Below are positions 48,223 through 59,326 of a stretch of DNA of 64,000 bases, in pieces (within the stretch, counting starts at the first letter, position 1; every line of letters starts with the position of its first letter). Origin of the DNA: Lonicera japonica. Lineage: Eukaryota > Streptophyta > Magnoliopsida > Dipsacales > Caprifoliaceae. Made by a program: the position numbers and the translations under genes. The notes under the pieces were generated by a model. That model was given only the letters and a program-made list of their open reading frames with translations. It made no database searches and was not told where the DNA came from. The stretch is from positions 51,928,039 through 51,992,038 of the forward strand of contig CM038466.1 in NCBI GenBank assembly GCA_021464415.1, written 5' to 3'.

Positions 48223-48583
48223 GGGCCAATTAGCAAAAATAACCCTAAAAGTTTGATCAAAATCTCTCACTCATCCCTAAAGTTCAATTTTCAGTTGAAC
48301 CATCCTTAAAGTTTCTAATTTCGGTTTAAGCGTCCCTAAAGTTTTTAATTTCGGTTTAAGCATCCTTAAAGTTTCTAATTTCTGTTGAAGTATCCAATAA
48401 TTCCCCTTAAAAAAGTGGCTCACAACAATGACTCACGTTTTTCATCGGTCTTTTTAACGGGCACCCAATTTTGGAGAAGTGAGGAAAAATTAAAAACTTT
48501 AAGGATGTTTCAACCGAAAATTGAACTTTAGGACGAGCGAGAGATTCGGGTTAAATTTTAGGGATAATTTTTGCCAATTACCC
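48223..48583. mobile_element. Foldback MITE with about 80-bp TIRs, only in copy 2
   Basis: The left end GGGCCAATTAGCAAAAAT pairs with the right end ATTTTTGCCAATTACCC, and the pairing continues through CTCTCACTCATCCCTAAAGT. The copy 1 empty site is TGATTTTTGGTCCTTTAAAT at about 43779. The flanks share ATTTTT, so an 8-9-bp AT-rich duplication (MULE-like) is possible but mutated. Internal repeats of AAAGTTTYTAATTTCGGTT occur at 48310-48380. Confidence 0.75.
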
Positions 48584-48734
48584 AATTTTTTATCCTTTAA
48601 ATTGCTTAAACAAAATATGTAATATTTTATTGCCGACGTTAAATTTAATAAATATTGACGACAAAAATTGGAAGATTGAATTAGTGAACATTGAAATCAT
48701 CATTCCTTATAAATACGTCTTTTCTTAAGTGGTA

Positions 48735-49350
48735 CTTTTTTAAACCCCCTAAATTATCATAATTTGACACTTTATCTCCCAATTTATAAAATTCAACACT
48801 AAACCACCAAAACTATTAGTTATTGTCACTGAAAACCCAAAATGGCATAAATGCTCTCTCACATTATGAAAAATGCGACCTCCATTACCACCTCTCATTA
48901 TCACCACCCATTTACACAACCACCATTATCACATCACGTACACTTATATTCTTTCTCAAGTTGGCGAACCAACTCTTACAATGCAACTCTGACGACTTAT
49001 TCTCTCTTTAGAAATATATAATGCTTTTGGCACATTTTACAACATAGTATATATATTTCTAATTATATGATACCCAATTATTATTTTTTTTCTATGAATA
49101 TTCATACTACGTGCATGTCTAATTGAACGATACCCAAATTTTCTCTCTAGAAAGATTAAATGAGGGATGTATATACATGTAGAGAGAAAGATAGAGAAAT
49201 TGACTATTTTTTTATTTTAAACTTTGTGGAAGGACAAGTATATATGTGTTTTGGGGACAACAGCTAATAGTTTAAGAGGTCGATTTTTATAAATTAAAGG
49301 GTAAAGTGCTAAATTGTGATAGTTTAGGAGGGTTTAGTGTATTTTACCCT
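48735..49350. mobile_element. Foldback MITE with about 90-bp TIRs, only in copy 2
   Basis: The left AAACCCCCTAAATTATCATA pairs inversely with the right TGTGATAGTTTAGGAGGGTTT, continuing through ACTATTAGTTATTGTC and GACAACAGCTAATAGT. Copy 1 lacks it at about 44795-44815. Ends and target duplication are fuzzy. A short open frame at 48823-49011 has no recognisable family. Confidence 0.7.
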
Positions 49351-49440
49351 TAAGAGTTCACTACGTTTTTTAAATTGTCTTAAATTAAGAGTTCAATTTA
49401 CTTTTTAAAACATCATTAATGCACCAAATCTAACCGTTCT

Positions 49441-50362
49441 AAACAAATTTTGTATTTAACTATTAAGTATTAACAAAGTTAAAAATTAATGTATCTTTGA
49501 AAAAATGGTACAGTCAAACTGATTTCTTAATTTCAAGTATAGATGATTCAATACTTATCTTTTTCTTGATTTTTAAAGTATAAAATAATTGGTACATAAA
49601 AAAAAAGTATAATAAAAATTGGTAATGCCCTATGATCAATAATATCATGAATAAAGCCGAGTGGGCATGACAAGCTCAAATGCTGATGAGTGTGCATGCA
49701 AGATGGATAATGCAATAAATTAATCTCTACTTTCTTCTTTTTCTTCTTTCTTTTTACTTTTAATTTGTAATAAATTTCAATTTATTTTTTTGTGTGTTTA
49801 GGTAAAATTTCAGCCACATAAACAAAGCAAATACCTTGCGTTGGAATCATATTTGGTTTGTTGAGTGGTTAACAAAAAAATATAAAACGTCAGATTACAC
49901 TAACTTCAATTTTGGAATCCTAACATGAGAGCACCAACTTTTCTCTCATTATTTATTGTCTCCCAAAGTGCTCTTGATTTTACTTAATTCTAATGATTTT
50001 TAATTATCAAAATGAGCTAATTATATATGGGGGATAATATTTAATACTCGATCCTTTGCTTAATTAAGTTATGTCATTTAGATGTATTAGAGGCAAATCC
50101 TGTTTCCTTTTTAAGGAAATTTTATCCTATTCTTATTTTATTTTTTTAGTATTTGTCAAGTACAATTTTTTTCATGTGTAATTGGATTATGATAGGGATT
50201 GAATCTTATTTTAATTTGTCTATTTCAATAATGTACTAGTTATAGTGATATAACATGTTATCATATACAAAACAGCTATTGTTACATTGGACATGGTGAA
50301 TAGCTTGAAACAATGTGAGTTTGATTGTACCCTTTGTGTGATTCAACTGTTAATCTTGTTTG
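49441..50362. other. AT-rich intergenic sequence
   Basis: No gene, RNA or definable element is seen between the duplicated block and the TIR element at 50371. Confidence 0.5.
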
Positions 50363-50370
50363 ATTTTTAA

Positions 50371-51610
50371 GGGCGGTGAGATTTACACTCTCATTTTGTG
50401 CTAACACCCCCGAGTAAATTTTAACAAAAAACACAATTTAACACCTCAATTATTTGTTATAGATAAACTACCGGAAACGAGGGGAATGCTAATCTTCTCT
50501 ATTCTTTTATTTTGTTTCCTTCTAATATTGAGAGTATTAGGAGGGAAAGAAAAAGTTTTTGATGAATTATTCACCTTATTCCAAATTTAACCCTGACTTG
50601 TTAACAATATATTAAATCGCATTCCTCTCCTTTCTTTTCTTCTTTCTATTCAAACAAGATTTACTTTCATTCCATTGTTTTAATTCCATCCTTAGATATT
50701 CCAAACAACAATAAAACTAAATTCATTCCTTTCTATTCCATTTCATTCCTTCTCCTCCTAATTAACTATTTCCTTCCCATCATCCCCTTTAATCCATAAC
50801 GGAAACTGTTAGTTTTGTTATCATTAACCCATCTTAATCATTTCAAGCTGGTAGAATGTCCCGGTTTGGTCAAGCCATGCTCCGTCGGCCGGAGAGCTCT
50901 CCCTTCAGATTGCCTAATGATTGAGATCGCAATCAAAACCGCAGTTACAACGCTGTATCGCGAGCAAAACTCCCTCACTTGTTCACTCTTGCTTTACAGA
51001 GCAAACAAGTATTGGAATATCTCTCTATGTATATATAGAATTTCTCTTCTACAATATTGTCTATATATATAGGAGGTTGTAAATGAGTTTTCGGATTATT
51101 TGTAAGTGATATAACAAATGAATACTCAGAATTTTTCCCCTGAACCTAGTAATATGCCGTCTTCATCTTTTCAAGTCGTAGCTCCGCTAACGGTCCAAAT
51201 GAACCGATGTAAATAAACTTTGTTCTATCCATTTCGGCCGAGTATAAGCACATTCACCCAGCCCATGAAAACCGGGTAGAACTCTTGGAAATGGACAGCG
51301 GCCTCAGGTCCATCGTTGCCAAAATAAACCGAACTGTGTGCACTTTGCTCTGCCCAAATGAACCGAGCTTAATTAATGGACTATGTTCTGCCCATTTCGG
51401 CCGAGCAAATACACTAAAAGAGTTTGGAGAAGGAGGGGATGGCCGTTCGTGGGGGTCGGGAGAGAAAGAGGGGGAGGATTTTAAGGACGGCGACTACTAG
51501 AAAAGGGAGGGGCACCACCGGCAAAGGGGAGGGGAGGGATGTAACTTAGGGGGATGTCTGTGACGAAGGGGGTATTACAGATACAAAAGGAAGGTGTAAA
51601 TAATACCGGC
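50371..51610. mobile_element. 1.24-kb non-autonomous TIR element, TSD ATTTTTAA
   Basis: The left end GGGCGGTGAGATTTACACTC and the right end GTGTAAATAATACCGGCC pair inversely over about 40 bp (through AACACCCCC / GGGGGTATTAC). Both flanks carry ATTTTTAA (50363-50370 and 51611-51618). The 8-bp duplication fits hAT or a MULE. The interior is more GC-rich than the surroundings and contains a two-copy repeat (CCATTTCGGCCGAG at about 51228 and 51394). Two open frames (50815-51072, 51285-51500) match nothing I recognise. Confidence 0.7.
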
Positions 51611-51926
51611 CATTTTTAATAAATATATTGTAACAGTGCGATGAAATAATTGTAGCGGTTAGATGGTCAACAGTACTATACCTATGTCATATTTCATATA
51701 AGTCTAATAAATAATGGTTTATTTATTTATTTATTTTTGGGTGGGGTGGGGGTGTGCGGCATGACACCTTGGATTATCCCATTTTGGAATAGGCAATATT
51801 TTGGTTGATGGATAAGGAATCTAATATTGAGAGAATTTTAAAGGAGAATCAAAATAAGTGCATCTTACCTAACCTAAGTGTGGTAAAAATATAGGTATCA
51901 TCACTTTAAGCTTTTGCATGAGCGTG

Positions 51927-51934
51927 TATAAAAG
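51927..51934 (+). promoter_or_regulatory. TATA box of the second transporter gene
   Basis: TATAAAAG lies 103 bp upstream of the start codon at 52030, at a distance similar to the first gene. Confidence 0.6.
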
Positions 51935-52029
51935 GCCAATATTTGTGAATACCTCAAAGTACACATTCAAAACCATCCTACCAACTAGGGTGTTTGGGAG
52001 GAGAGAAAAACAGAGGAAAAAACAGAGAG

Positions 52030-55000
52030 ATGGAGACTCAAAAAGCTCCATGGGAAATGTTGGGGCTAGTTTTCAATAAAATAAAACCATATTTGGCAAT
52101 GGTGTCCCTTCAAATTGGATATGCAGGAATGTACATAATAACTATGGTTTCATTGAAGCGCGGCATGAGCCATTGGATACTTGTAGTCTACCGCCATGCG
52201 GTTGCCACCTTAGTTATCGCGCCATTTGCTCTTGTTCTTGAAAGGTCTCTCTCTCTCTCTCAAAAGAGTTGGTCAACAAGTAAACCAATTTGTTTTAGAG
52301 TCCGACTGTATATATATTTTTAAAACATATTAATGAGAATCGAATCAATGACCTTTTTCCACGTGCTCCTAAATCCCAGTGTCAGTGAATACTAACACTG
52401 TGTTGTAAGGCTATTGAGAGAGTCTTGTATACATGTATAGATAAGTGTCCAATTTTTTGTTGTACTAGTTAATTGAACCACACTATATTAACTTCCTTTT
52501 TTTCCCTTTTTTTACAGGAAAATAAGGCCAAAGATGACAATATCAGCCTTCCTAAAAATAATGCTGCTTGGCTTACTAGAGTAATGCTTTAAAACTCCCT
52601 CTATATGTTTGTGTATGTATGTTTGTATATGAGGATTTCTATCCATGTTTTTAAGTTATCTTAATTTACAGTAAGATATATTCATGTTTATAAATTGTTA
52701 AGCTAAAATTTACTTTACAAACTGATGTGATAAAAATTTGATTCATTCGGAATAAGTTCCTCTTGTAGGCCGTTATCCGTATTACAAAAACATCAATCAA
52801 ATCATATTTGTGTAGTATTGTTCATAAAATCGTGGTGTGTCTAGTATATTTTTCTTTATAGGGGCCAAATTAAATCTTAAGATTTCATTTGATAACAATA
52901 TGGAAAAGAGAAATAAAAATAGTTGATTTTTGTGAGAAGCTGGAAAATAAGTTGAGACATATGGTGAGATGTCTTCTTATTTAGTAACTTTTTTCATGGA
53001 GAAATTTTCTTTGGTGATCGAGAAAGAAAATATTTTCACAAAAAATTATGAAGGATAGAGGACATCTACTCATAAAATGAGCATGAAATGGGGAGAGCAT
53101 CTTATCACATGTTCTCAACTTATTTTCAACTTCTTTCAAAATTAAGTATTTTCATTTTCATTTTCTATGTTGCTATCAAACAGAATCTAAGAGTTCAATT
53201 ATCTGTGATATTGGGCACGATCTTACAACGTATATGCACTTGTCTCGTTCAGTGTTAAATTATTAAAGTCCTAACTTAGATCTAGATTTTAATCATGTAT
53301 TTCAAATTAGTACGTAAAGGATCCTTTTGATTTTCCCGGCATCTAAAACCAGTTTGGTCGTATCATGTCGAATTCTTGTCATTCCATAAGTTCTATCACT
53401 TCAAAATTAACTCAATTTATAACTTATTCTAATGGCAGAGCTAGAATTTTTTTACCTTGGACTAATATAATATTAAAATATATATATATAATAGGAATAA
53501 AATTCAAAGTATATATCTATATATATTTGTATGATTTGTATACTGAAAATTAATCATACTATAATCTATTTTATTAATATCTTTTAAATATGTTTGAATA
53601 TTGTAACTATTATAATTGTTTTAAATGTTAAAATATGAAAAGTTAAAGCCTATATATAAATTGCTCCTGATGGTTCAGTGGAGAAGAAATTTGTTGTTGG
53701 TTGAAATAGTGTAAGTTCAAACCTTGGATTCATATTTTTTTTTTATTGAAATTAACCATGCATGAATCTTGGGATAAGCTAAAATATGGGACAGGGCTTT
53801 AGCCTGGTTGAGATCGCTTCGTGGGCTCCACGACTAACTGATTCACTTTTAATTCATATTTTATCATATTTGTGATAAGTATTTTTCGAACATATTATAT
53901 GCTCAAGTATTATTACATAGAGTAAAAAACGTCATAACTATGTCATTCTACGTCGAGAAATAATTATCAAATCCCCGAATATATTATGGTATGTTAGAGG
54001 AAATTAATTGATGTGAAGAAAATTTTACTTCAATATATTTTCAAGTACTAGATGATTTGATTAATAATTATACAAATAATAATCTCTTTTATACATGATG
54101 TTTTTTGTAGGCCAGTGATTGATCAAAACTTATACTATGTGGGAATGAAGTACACATCTGCTACATTTGCAGCTGCCATTGTCAATATTCTCCCTGCCCT
54201 TACTTTTATAATGGCATTTATTTTCAGGTATATATGTGTTTATTTTTTTGAATTTATTATAGTAATCAAATAATTAGTTCATAAAAATCTTATATTATAA
54301 TTTAATGTTAAACTGCGCATCTAGTAACCTGCCACTGGATAAATTTTCGTCACCAAAATATTGAGAGATGTTTCTAACGATAAATATATTCATCACTAGA
54401 GGCCGGTGGGGTTCACATACATGGGGCGCGCTTATATTAATAATTACATGGTCGTAGCATTTTTTTTTTAAATTCATTATTCATCGATTCAACCGCTAAT
54501 ATCATCATTAATCCTGGAATAACATATTCTTTAATTCATTTATAAAAATATTATAGGTTGGAGAGGGTGAAAATAAAGGAAAGACATAGCCAAGCAAAGG
54601 TGATAGGGACAATAATAACAGTTACAGGAGCAATGGTGATGACTTTGTACAAAGGCCCCATTGTTGACATTTTATGGTACTCCTCCAGTGGTAGTAGCCA
54701 CCACAAAACCATCACCACCGACGCTTCCTCCGGCCAGCATTGGCTCGCCGGAACCCTAATGATCATTGCTTGCACCTGTGGCTGGACTGGTTTCTTCATT
54801 GTTCAGGTTACTATAATATAATTTCCAATTTAACTTTGGTAATAGCAATTTTCAAATAATATTAATTTTTGCATGGCTATTTTAAATTAGTAGTCTCATT
54901 TTTTTTCCAGGATATATTTCTCAAATTAATAGTCACTCCGTTTCTAACACTTAATGAATTACTGAATTTCACAATAGAAAATAAGTGATATCGTTGACCC

Positions 55001-55131
55001 TTTTTTTTAAATCAACGTGGAACTATTGAGTATTAATTAGAGACAGTATTTTTTTTTTAAAAAATGATAAATATCAAAGTGAGAATATTCATTTGAGAAA
55101 ATAAAATAAATCTCTAATCAAACGTACACGC

Positions 55132-55169
<38 letters not shown>

Positions 55170-57016
55170 CACATCATCACAAACAAGTTTAAGTTTGAAT
55201 TTTCTTTTCAAGATACAAGAAATTTAGTATATTATGATACTCTATTACTTTAAAATTGATCGTTAAAATATAGTCACACTCACAAGCCATTGCTCCTTTC
55301 TATCATACTTAGAAATTAGGGTTCGAATCCGAAGACAAGTCTTGTTTATTTTTTGGTGTATGACGGATATTTTAGTAATTTAATAAATATATCAAAAACT
55401 CTCCGTACACGCGTTTAATATATGTATTATATTATGTGGAATTGCAGTCAATTACATTGAAGGAATACCCATCAGAGTTGTCTCTAACAACATTGATATG
55501 CTTCATGGGAATGGTGGAGGGTGGAATTGCTGCTCTTATTATGGAACGTGACATGACCTCTTGGATTGTTGGTTTTGACTCCAACCTTCTTGCTGCTGTT
55601 TACTCCGTAAGTATTAGATTTTTGTGCACACGCGATAGTTTTGGACAGACAGATAACCTAAATTTTATAAAGAGAAAAGCAAAATTATATAATATTTTAA
55701 GGGTATGAAAAAAGAAAATTATACTTGGGTTGGGTCAAATGAGTTAAATTTGCACAAACTCAACCCGACTTGAATCCGTGCCAGGTTTTATCTGAAAACC
55801 CAAACCCACACCCAACAAAGTTGGCTCGAGTCAAAAAACTAGTCAAGTTGGGTCATATTGCCATCTCTAATAATAGTGTTGACATCAGAGTTTATCTATT
55901 GCTTAATGTCTTGTTCTCAAAATTAAATTAAAGCAGAAATTGATGAATTTTGATGATTTAATTAATTCAGGGGGTAGTTTGCTCTGGAATTGCATATTAT
56001 GTGCAAGGTGTTGTGAACAAGGCTAGAGGCCCAGTTTTTGTAACTGCATTTAGCCCACTCTGCATGATCATCACAGCTATTTTGGGTGCCACTGTCTTGG
56101 CTGAGCAAGTTCACCTCGGAAGGTATTTATTTTCCTTCCCTTATCATCTTTCATTCATTTGTTTATGTATGCTATATCTAATAGATTAATTTTAGGTCTC
56201 AAAATTGGATACCGTAAAAATTGATTCAAATAATGTGATATCAATTAATTAGTTGGAGCGTGAGGTATACAGTGCTCTTACTTTACCTATTAAGCAATGT
56301 GCTCCTGTCACATTGTCTCTGTAACATTTTTGAGTCCTTAAAATTTTAAATTATAAGAAATTCTTGAACTCTAAGTCTTGTAGCCTTAATTATTTTTCAA
56401 TGGGGTCATTTAACAAACTATTATTTATTGGTTCTTTGTTAAAGACACTCCGGTTATTACTAAACACCAAATGCATGCTTAAAATTGCCGTGCTTCAATT
56501 TTTTTCATAAAAATTGACCCTGTGGGAATCTACTTCTTCCTTTATTTTGACAATTTTAGCAGGTCCAATTATCCATTCTATCTCGTAAAGTTTTATTATA
56601 CTATACTATAACTTTTATATATTTTAAATTAAGTGTGATTAATGAACCCCCATAATTTCTTTTTTAGTTTTGCCCGTGTCCTTACCAGTAGACCGCCTAG
56701 TCTCATTGGGCAGTGATGATTTAATTTAATTAGGTAGTGATTTGACTTACCACTATTGTTAAATTAATTTGGTTTCCTTGTTGAAATAATTTTCAGTTTG
56801 ATTGGAGCAATCATCATAGTAATTGGTCTATACTCAGTGGTGTGGGGAAAATCCAAAGATCACACCCTAATAATTGATGAGAAAGGTAATGCTCAAGAAT
56901 TGCCCATTGTACTTGGTAATAATAATGCATCTTTTGAAGATGGCATTATTAGTATTGGACCCACCGAAAATCCCAAGATTACTGCAGCAAAGAATTCTGA
57001 GACACTAGAACCATGA
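52030..57016 (+). CDS. WAT1-related / UMAMIT-type EamA transporter with a splice-site lesion
   Basis: Exons: 52030-52244, 52518-52580, 54111-54227, 54557-54806, 55448-55606, 55938(?)-56122, 56797-57016. Exons 2, 3 and 5 have exactly the lengths of the neighbour at 37845. Hallmarks: GMYIITMVSLKRGMS, LEPVIDQNLYYVGMKYTSAT, MTLYKGPIVDILWY, ITLKEYPSELSL, YYVQGVVNKARGPVFVTAFS. The conserved exon 6 acceptor now reads TTCAG followed by GGGTAG: one G is missing, so the usual splice gives an immediate stop after about 269 residues. Using AAAGCAG at 55931-55937 restores frame (1209 nt, 402 residues) but inserts KLMNFDDLINS inside the eighth membrane helix. Options: damaged allele, altered protein, or a base-calling error in a G run. 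Start chosen at the first ATG; TATA at 51927. Role as for the neighbour. Confidence 0.85.
52884..53187. mobile_element. MITE in intron 2 of the second transporter
   Basis: Left TTTGATAACAATATGGAAAA and right TTGCTATCAAACAGA are inverse, as are AATAGTTGATTTTTGTGAGA and TCTTTCAAAATTAAGTATT. Same family as 37085-37706. Confidence 0.6.
53670..53760 (+). mobile_element. Possible tRNA-derived SINE head in intron 2
   Basis: TGGTTCAGTGG (A-box-like) and AGTTCAAACCT (B-box-like) lie about 45 bp apart, followed by a T-rich tract. Ends and a target duplication were not found. Confidence 0.35.
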
Positions 57017-58616
57017 AAAATTAGTGAGATTTGTTTGCACCTTCAATTCTCTCTTCTCAATGTTAAATTGTACCTACATATATATTTATATGTATGTATC
57101 TCAATATGCAGCTTTTTTTTCACTTATTTACTTTTATGTTAATTAACTTCAAATAGTAGTGGATAGATCTTCAGAAGTGTGTAAAATTGTCATTACCAAG
57201 AATTTTGTTATACTTTGATGCATATAGAACTTCAAATGATTTATAATATTATGTTATGGTCAAGTTGATTGCTTAATGTTACTAGATTCCCTTTCTTTTT
57301 CCCCCCTTTTTTTTTGGTTTACCTAGATTCCCTGTCATTAATATCGCATGCAATTAAAGTCGAGTCCACACAAGCAAACTCACTCTATCTCAAATTAAAA
57401 GCCCATATTTAATTTTAAAATTTTCTTTTTTGAATAATCATTCATATCAAAAATAATTACACGGAGTCAAACATAAAATTTATCGCCCTAGCTATACTAT
57501 AAACTAAATAATTCGCTGACCAAAAAGATGAATAAACAAATTTTACTTCACGTCACCCTCATGAGAGTCTTCTAACCGTGCCGAGAGAGCAACTTCAGCT
57601 TCCTTCTGCGTCACCAACCACACAAGTTACCACGAACAATACCATAAGCATTCACCAACCACACGAACCGCCACAAACAAATACCATAAGCATCATCATC
57701 ACCAGCCACCCACATAAGTGGTGGACAAATCACAAACCACCCACTGATTTTACATATTTTTAATAATTCTAATATCACAAGAAAAGTGGAGTCCTAATTT
57801 TGGACATGCCAAAAGAGAGAATGATGTACTCCTTAATTGGAATGGTGGGCATATTTCACACACATCAAGTGTTCTACTTTTGTAGTTATAAATAAAAGTT
57901 ATCTTATTTTATTTATTTTAAAATAATATTAATAATAATAAGGGAAAAAGAAATATGAGATAGAGCACATCAGTCCCGTTGGGTTCATCGCGAAAGGATG
58001 CAAGACAGGCAGAACACACCAAAATATAGAAAGAAAATCAATACCCCAATCTTTGACTAGTTAAATATGAAACCCTAATTACCTTAAAAACTAATACAAC
58101 CCTATTGAGGGGTAAAATAATCATCTGAATCTCCCTCCATCACTGCCCTCCTGCAACCACACCCCAAAACAAAATGAACACCAGTTATTAGTTCTAGTAT
58201 ACACTTTTGTACTTCCCTTGATTGAATTGAGTCTCTTGTTATAATCATCTTGTAATGCTGGATTTAATCATTGTCCTGTTCATCTGCAAATAAAAGAGGA
58301 ACGGGGGGAGAGGAGGGATGAGCATGGGGAAAAATGGATCTTCAAATTGAGAGAATACAATATATAATATGCAACTGCAAAAATTAATCCCAAACACCTC
58401 AGTACATCTGTTGAATTTAGTAAAACAATGATTTTCTGCTCTGTCGTGGCTAGTAAGTAGTTTTTGTGGCGCCTTTGTTAAGAGCCAGTTTCAGTGTGTC
58501 ATCTATTAGAATATCATGGAGAAGCATAATTTCATGCGTTATATATGGTTTCATCATTCCAACCATATCCACAGAAATGAAATGAAATTACATCGTTTCA
58601 TTCTCATATATGAAGT
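57017..58616. other. Intergenic region between the second transporter and the CHZ-like gene
   Basis: It contains the 3' UTR of the transporter (to about 57250), a diverged two-copy repeat of about 47 bp (CCAACCACACRA...ATACCATAAGCAT, 57611-57700) and AT-rich sequence. On the minus strand a G/T-rich stretch ending in GTGTGGTTGCAG at about 58153 could be the acceptor of a last exon of the CHZ-like gene, but the resulting frame closes within a few codons. Confidence 0.4.
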
Positions 58617-58620
58617 ACTA

Positions 58621-58814
58621 CTCCCTCCATCCCTAAGAGTCCATGTTTGACTATCACATTTTTTAAGAACGCACTAATTTCATCACGATCATTGTTTTCG
58701 AACAAACCTATCGTGAATTTTGGTATGTTGATTATGTCCTAAAAAGGAAAGCAGACCCTTAATTTGGGACAGCTCAAAAAGGAATAGTGGACTCCTAATT
58801 TGGGACTGAGGGAA
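58621..58814. mobile_element. Stowaway MITE
   Basis: The ends CTCCCTCCATCCC and GGGACTGAGGGAA are inverse, and TA flanks both sides (58619-58620, 58815-58816). These are the classic Stowaway (Tc1/mariner) termini. 194 bp. Confidence 0.9.
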
Positions 58815-58816
58815 TA

Positions 58817-59326
58817 CATATCTACTTAAAGGGTGTTCATTGGTTTGAATCCGGTGGATTTTATCAAGCCACATGCATCCTGGTTTTGGAATTTTGGATA
58901 CAAGCCATCCGGATAATCCAAAACAATCCAATCCAAGAGATATTCGTTGCAAAACTAAGACAGCAATTAAATGCACAAAAGGACCCGATTGATTTGGGTG
59001 AAATATGTTTCACCTAGGTAAAAGCGAAAATGTGAAAAGTATTTCACCTATTTGGGATGTTCACTATATTTTGTTTAAACTAATAATATTATGCAACAAA
59101 AAAACTGGCTGAAATAGATTTAATACTTCTCACACTTTTGCTTTCCACCGAGATATATATATATTTCACTGCAAACGAAACAGACCCTAATGACTCAAAT
59201 ACCCAAAGTGCAAACCACACAAAACAGTCACTTTTACTTCCATATATAACCAAAAGCTCAAAAGTTAACCAATTACGTCGACTGTGTGCATGTATGTTTT
59301 GGGGGGTGGGTTTAAGAATAAGAACC
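58817..59326. other. Non-coding sequence between the Stowaway MITE and the acidic exon
   Basis: Nothing recognised. It is 3' UTR or intron of the minus-strand CHZ-like gene. Confidence 0.4.

Larger units (their letters stand above)
41270..49440 (+). repeat. Tandem segmental duplication of the transporter's last exon and 3' flank
   Basis: Copy 1 (41270-44923) and copy 2 (44924 to about 49440) run head to tail in the same order: TTGTTGCATTTTAACACTTC start, last exon, AATAAA, GATTAGTTCTACCATRAATT, CTCATCTCAACC, TTAAATTTAATAAATATTGA, then TTAAATTAARAGTKCAATTT at the end. Copy 1 has unique insertions at 42564-43005 and 43892-44753; copy 2 has unique insertions at 46213-46858, 47281 to about 47745, 48223-48583 and about 48735-49350. 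The exon copies differ at 11 of 229 positions, so the duplication is older than the insertions but still recent. Confidence 0.9.

Noticed and set aside
51994..52029. Upstream in-frame extension of the second transporter
   Set aside because: It begins with TTG; the first ATG in the frame is at 52030 and matches family N-termini.
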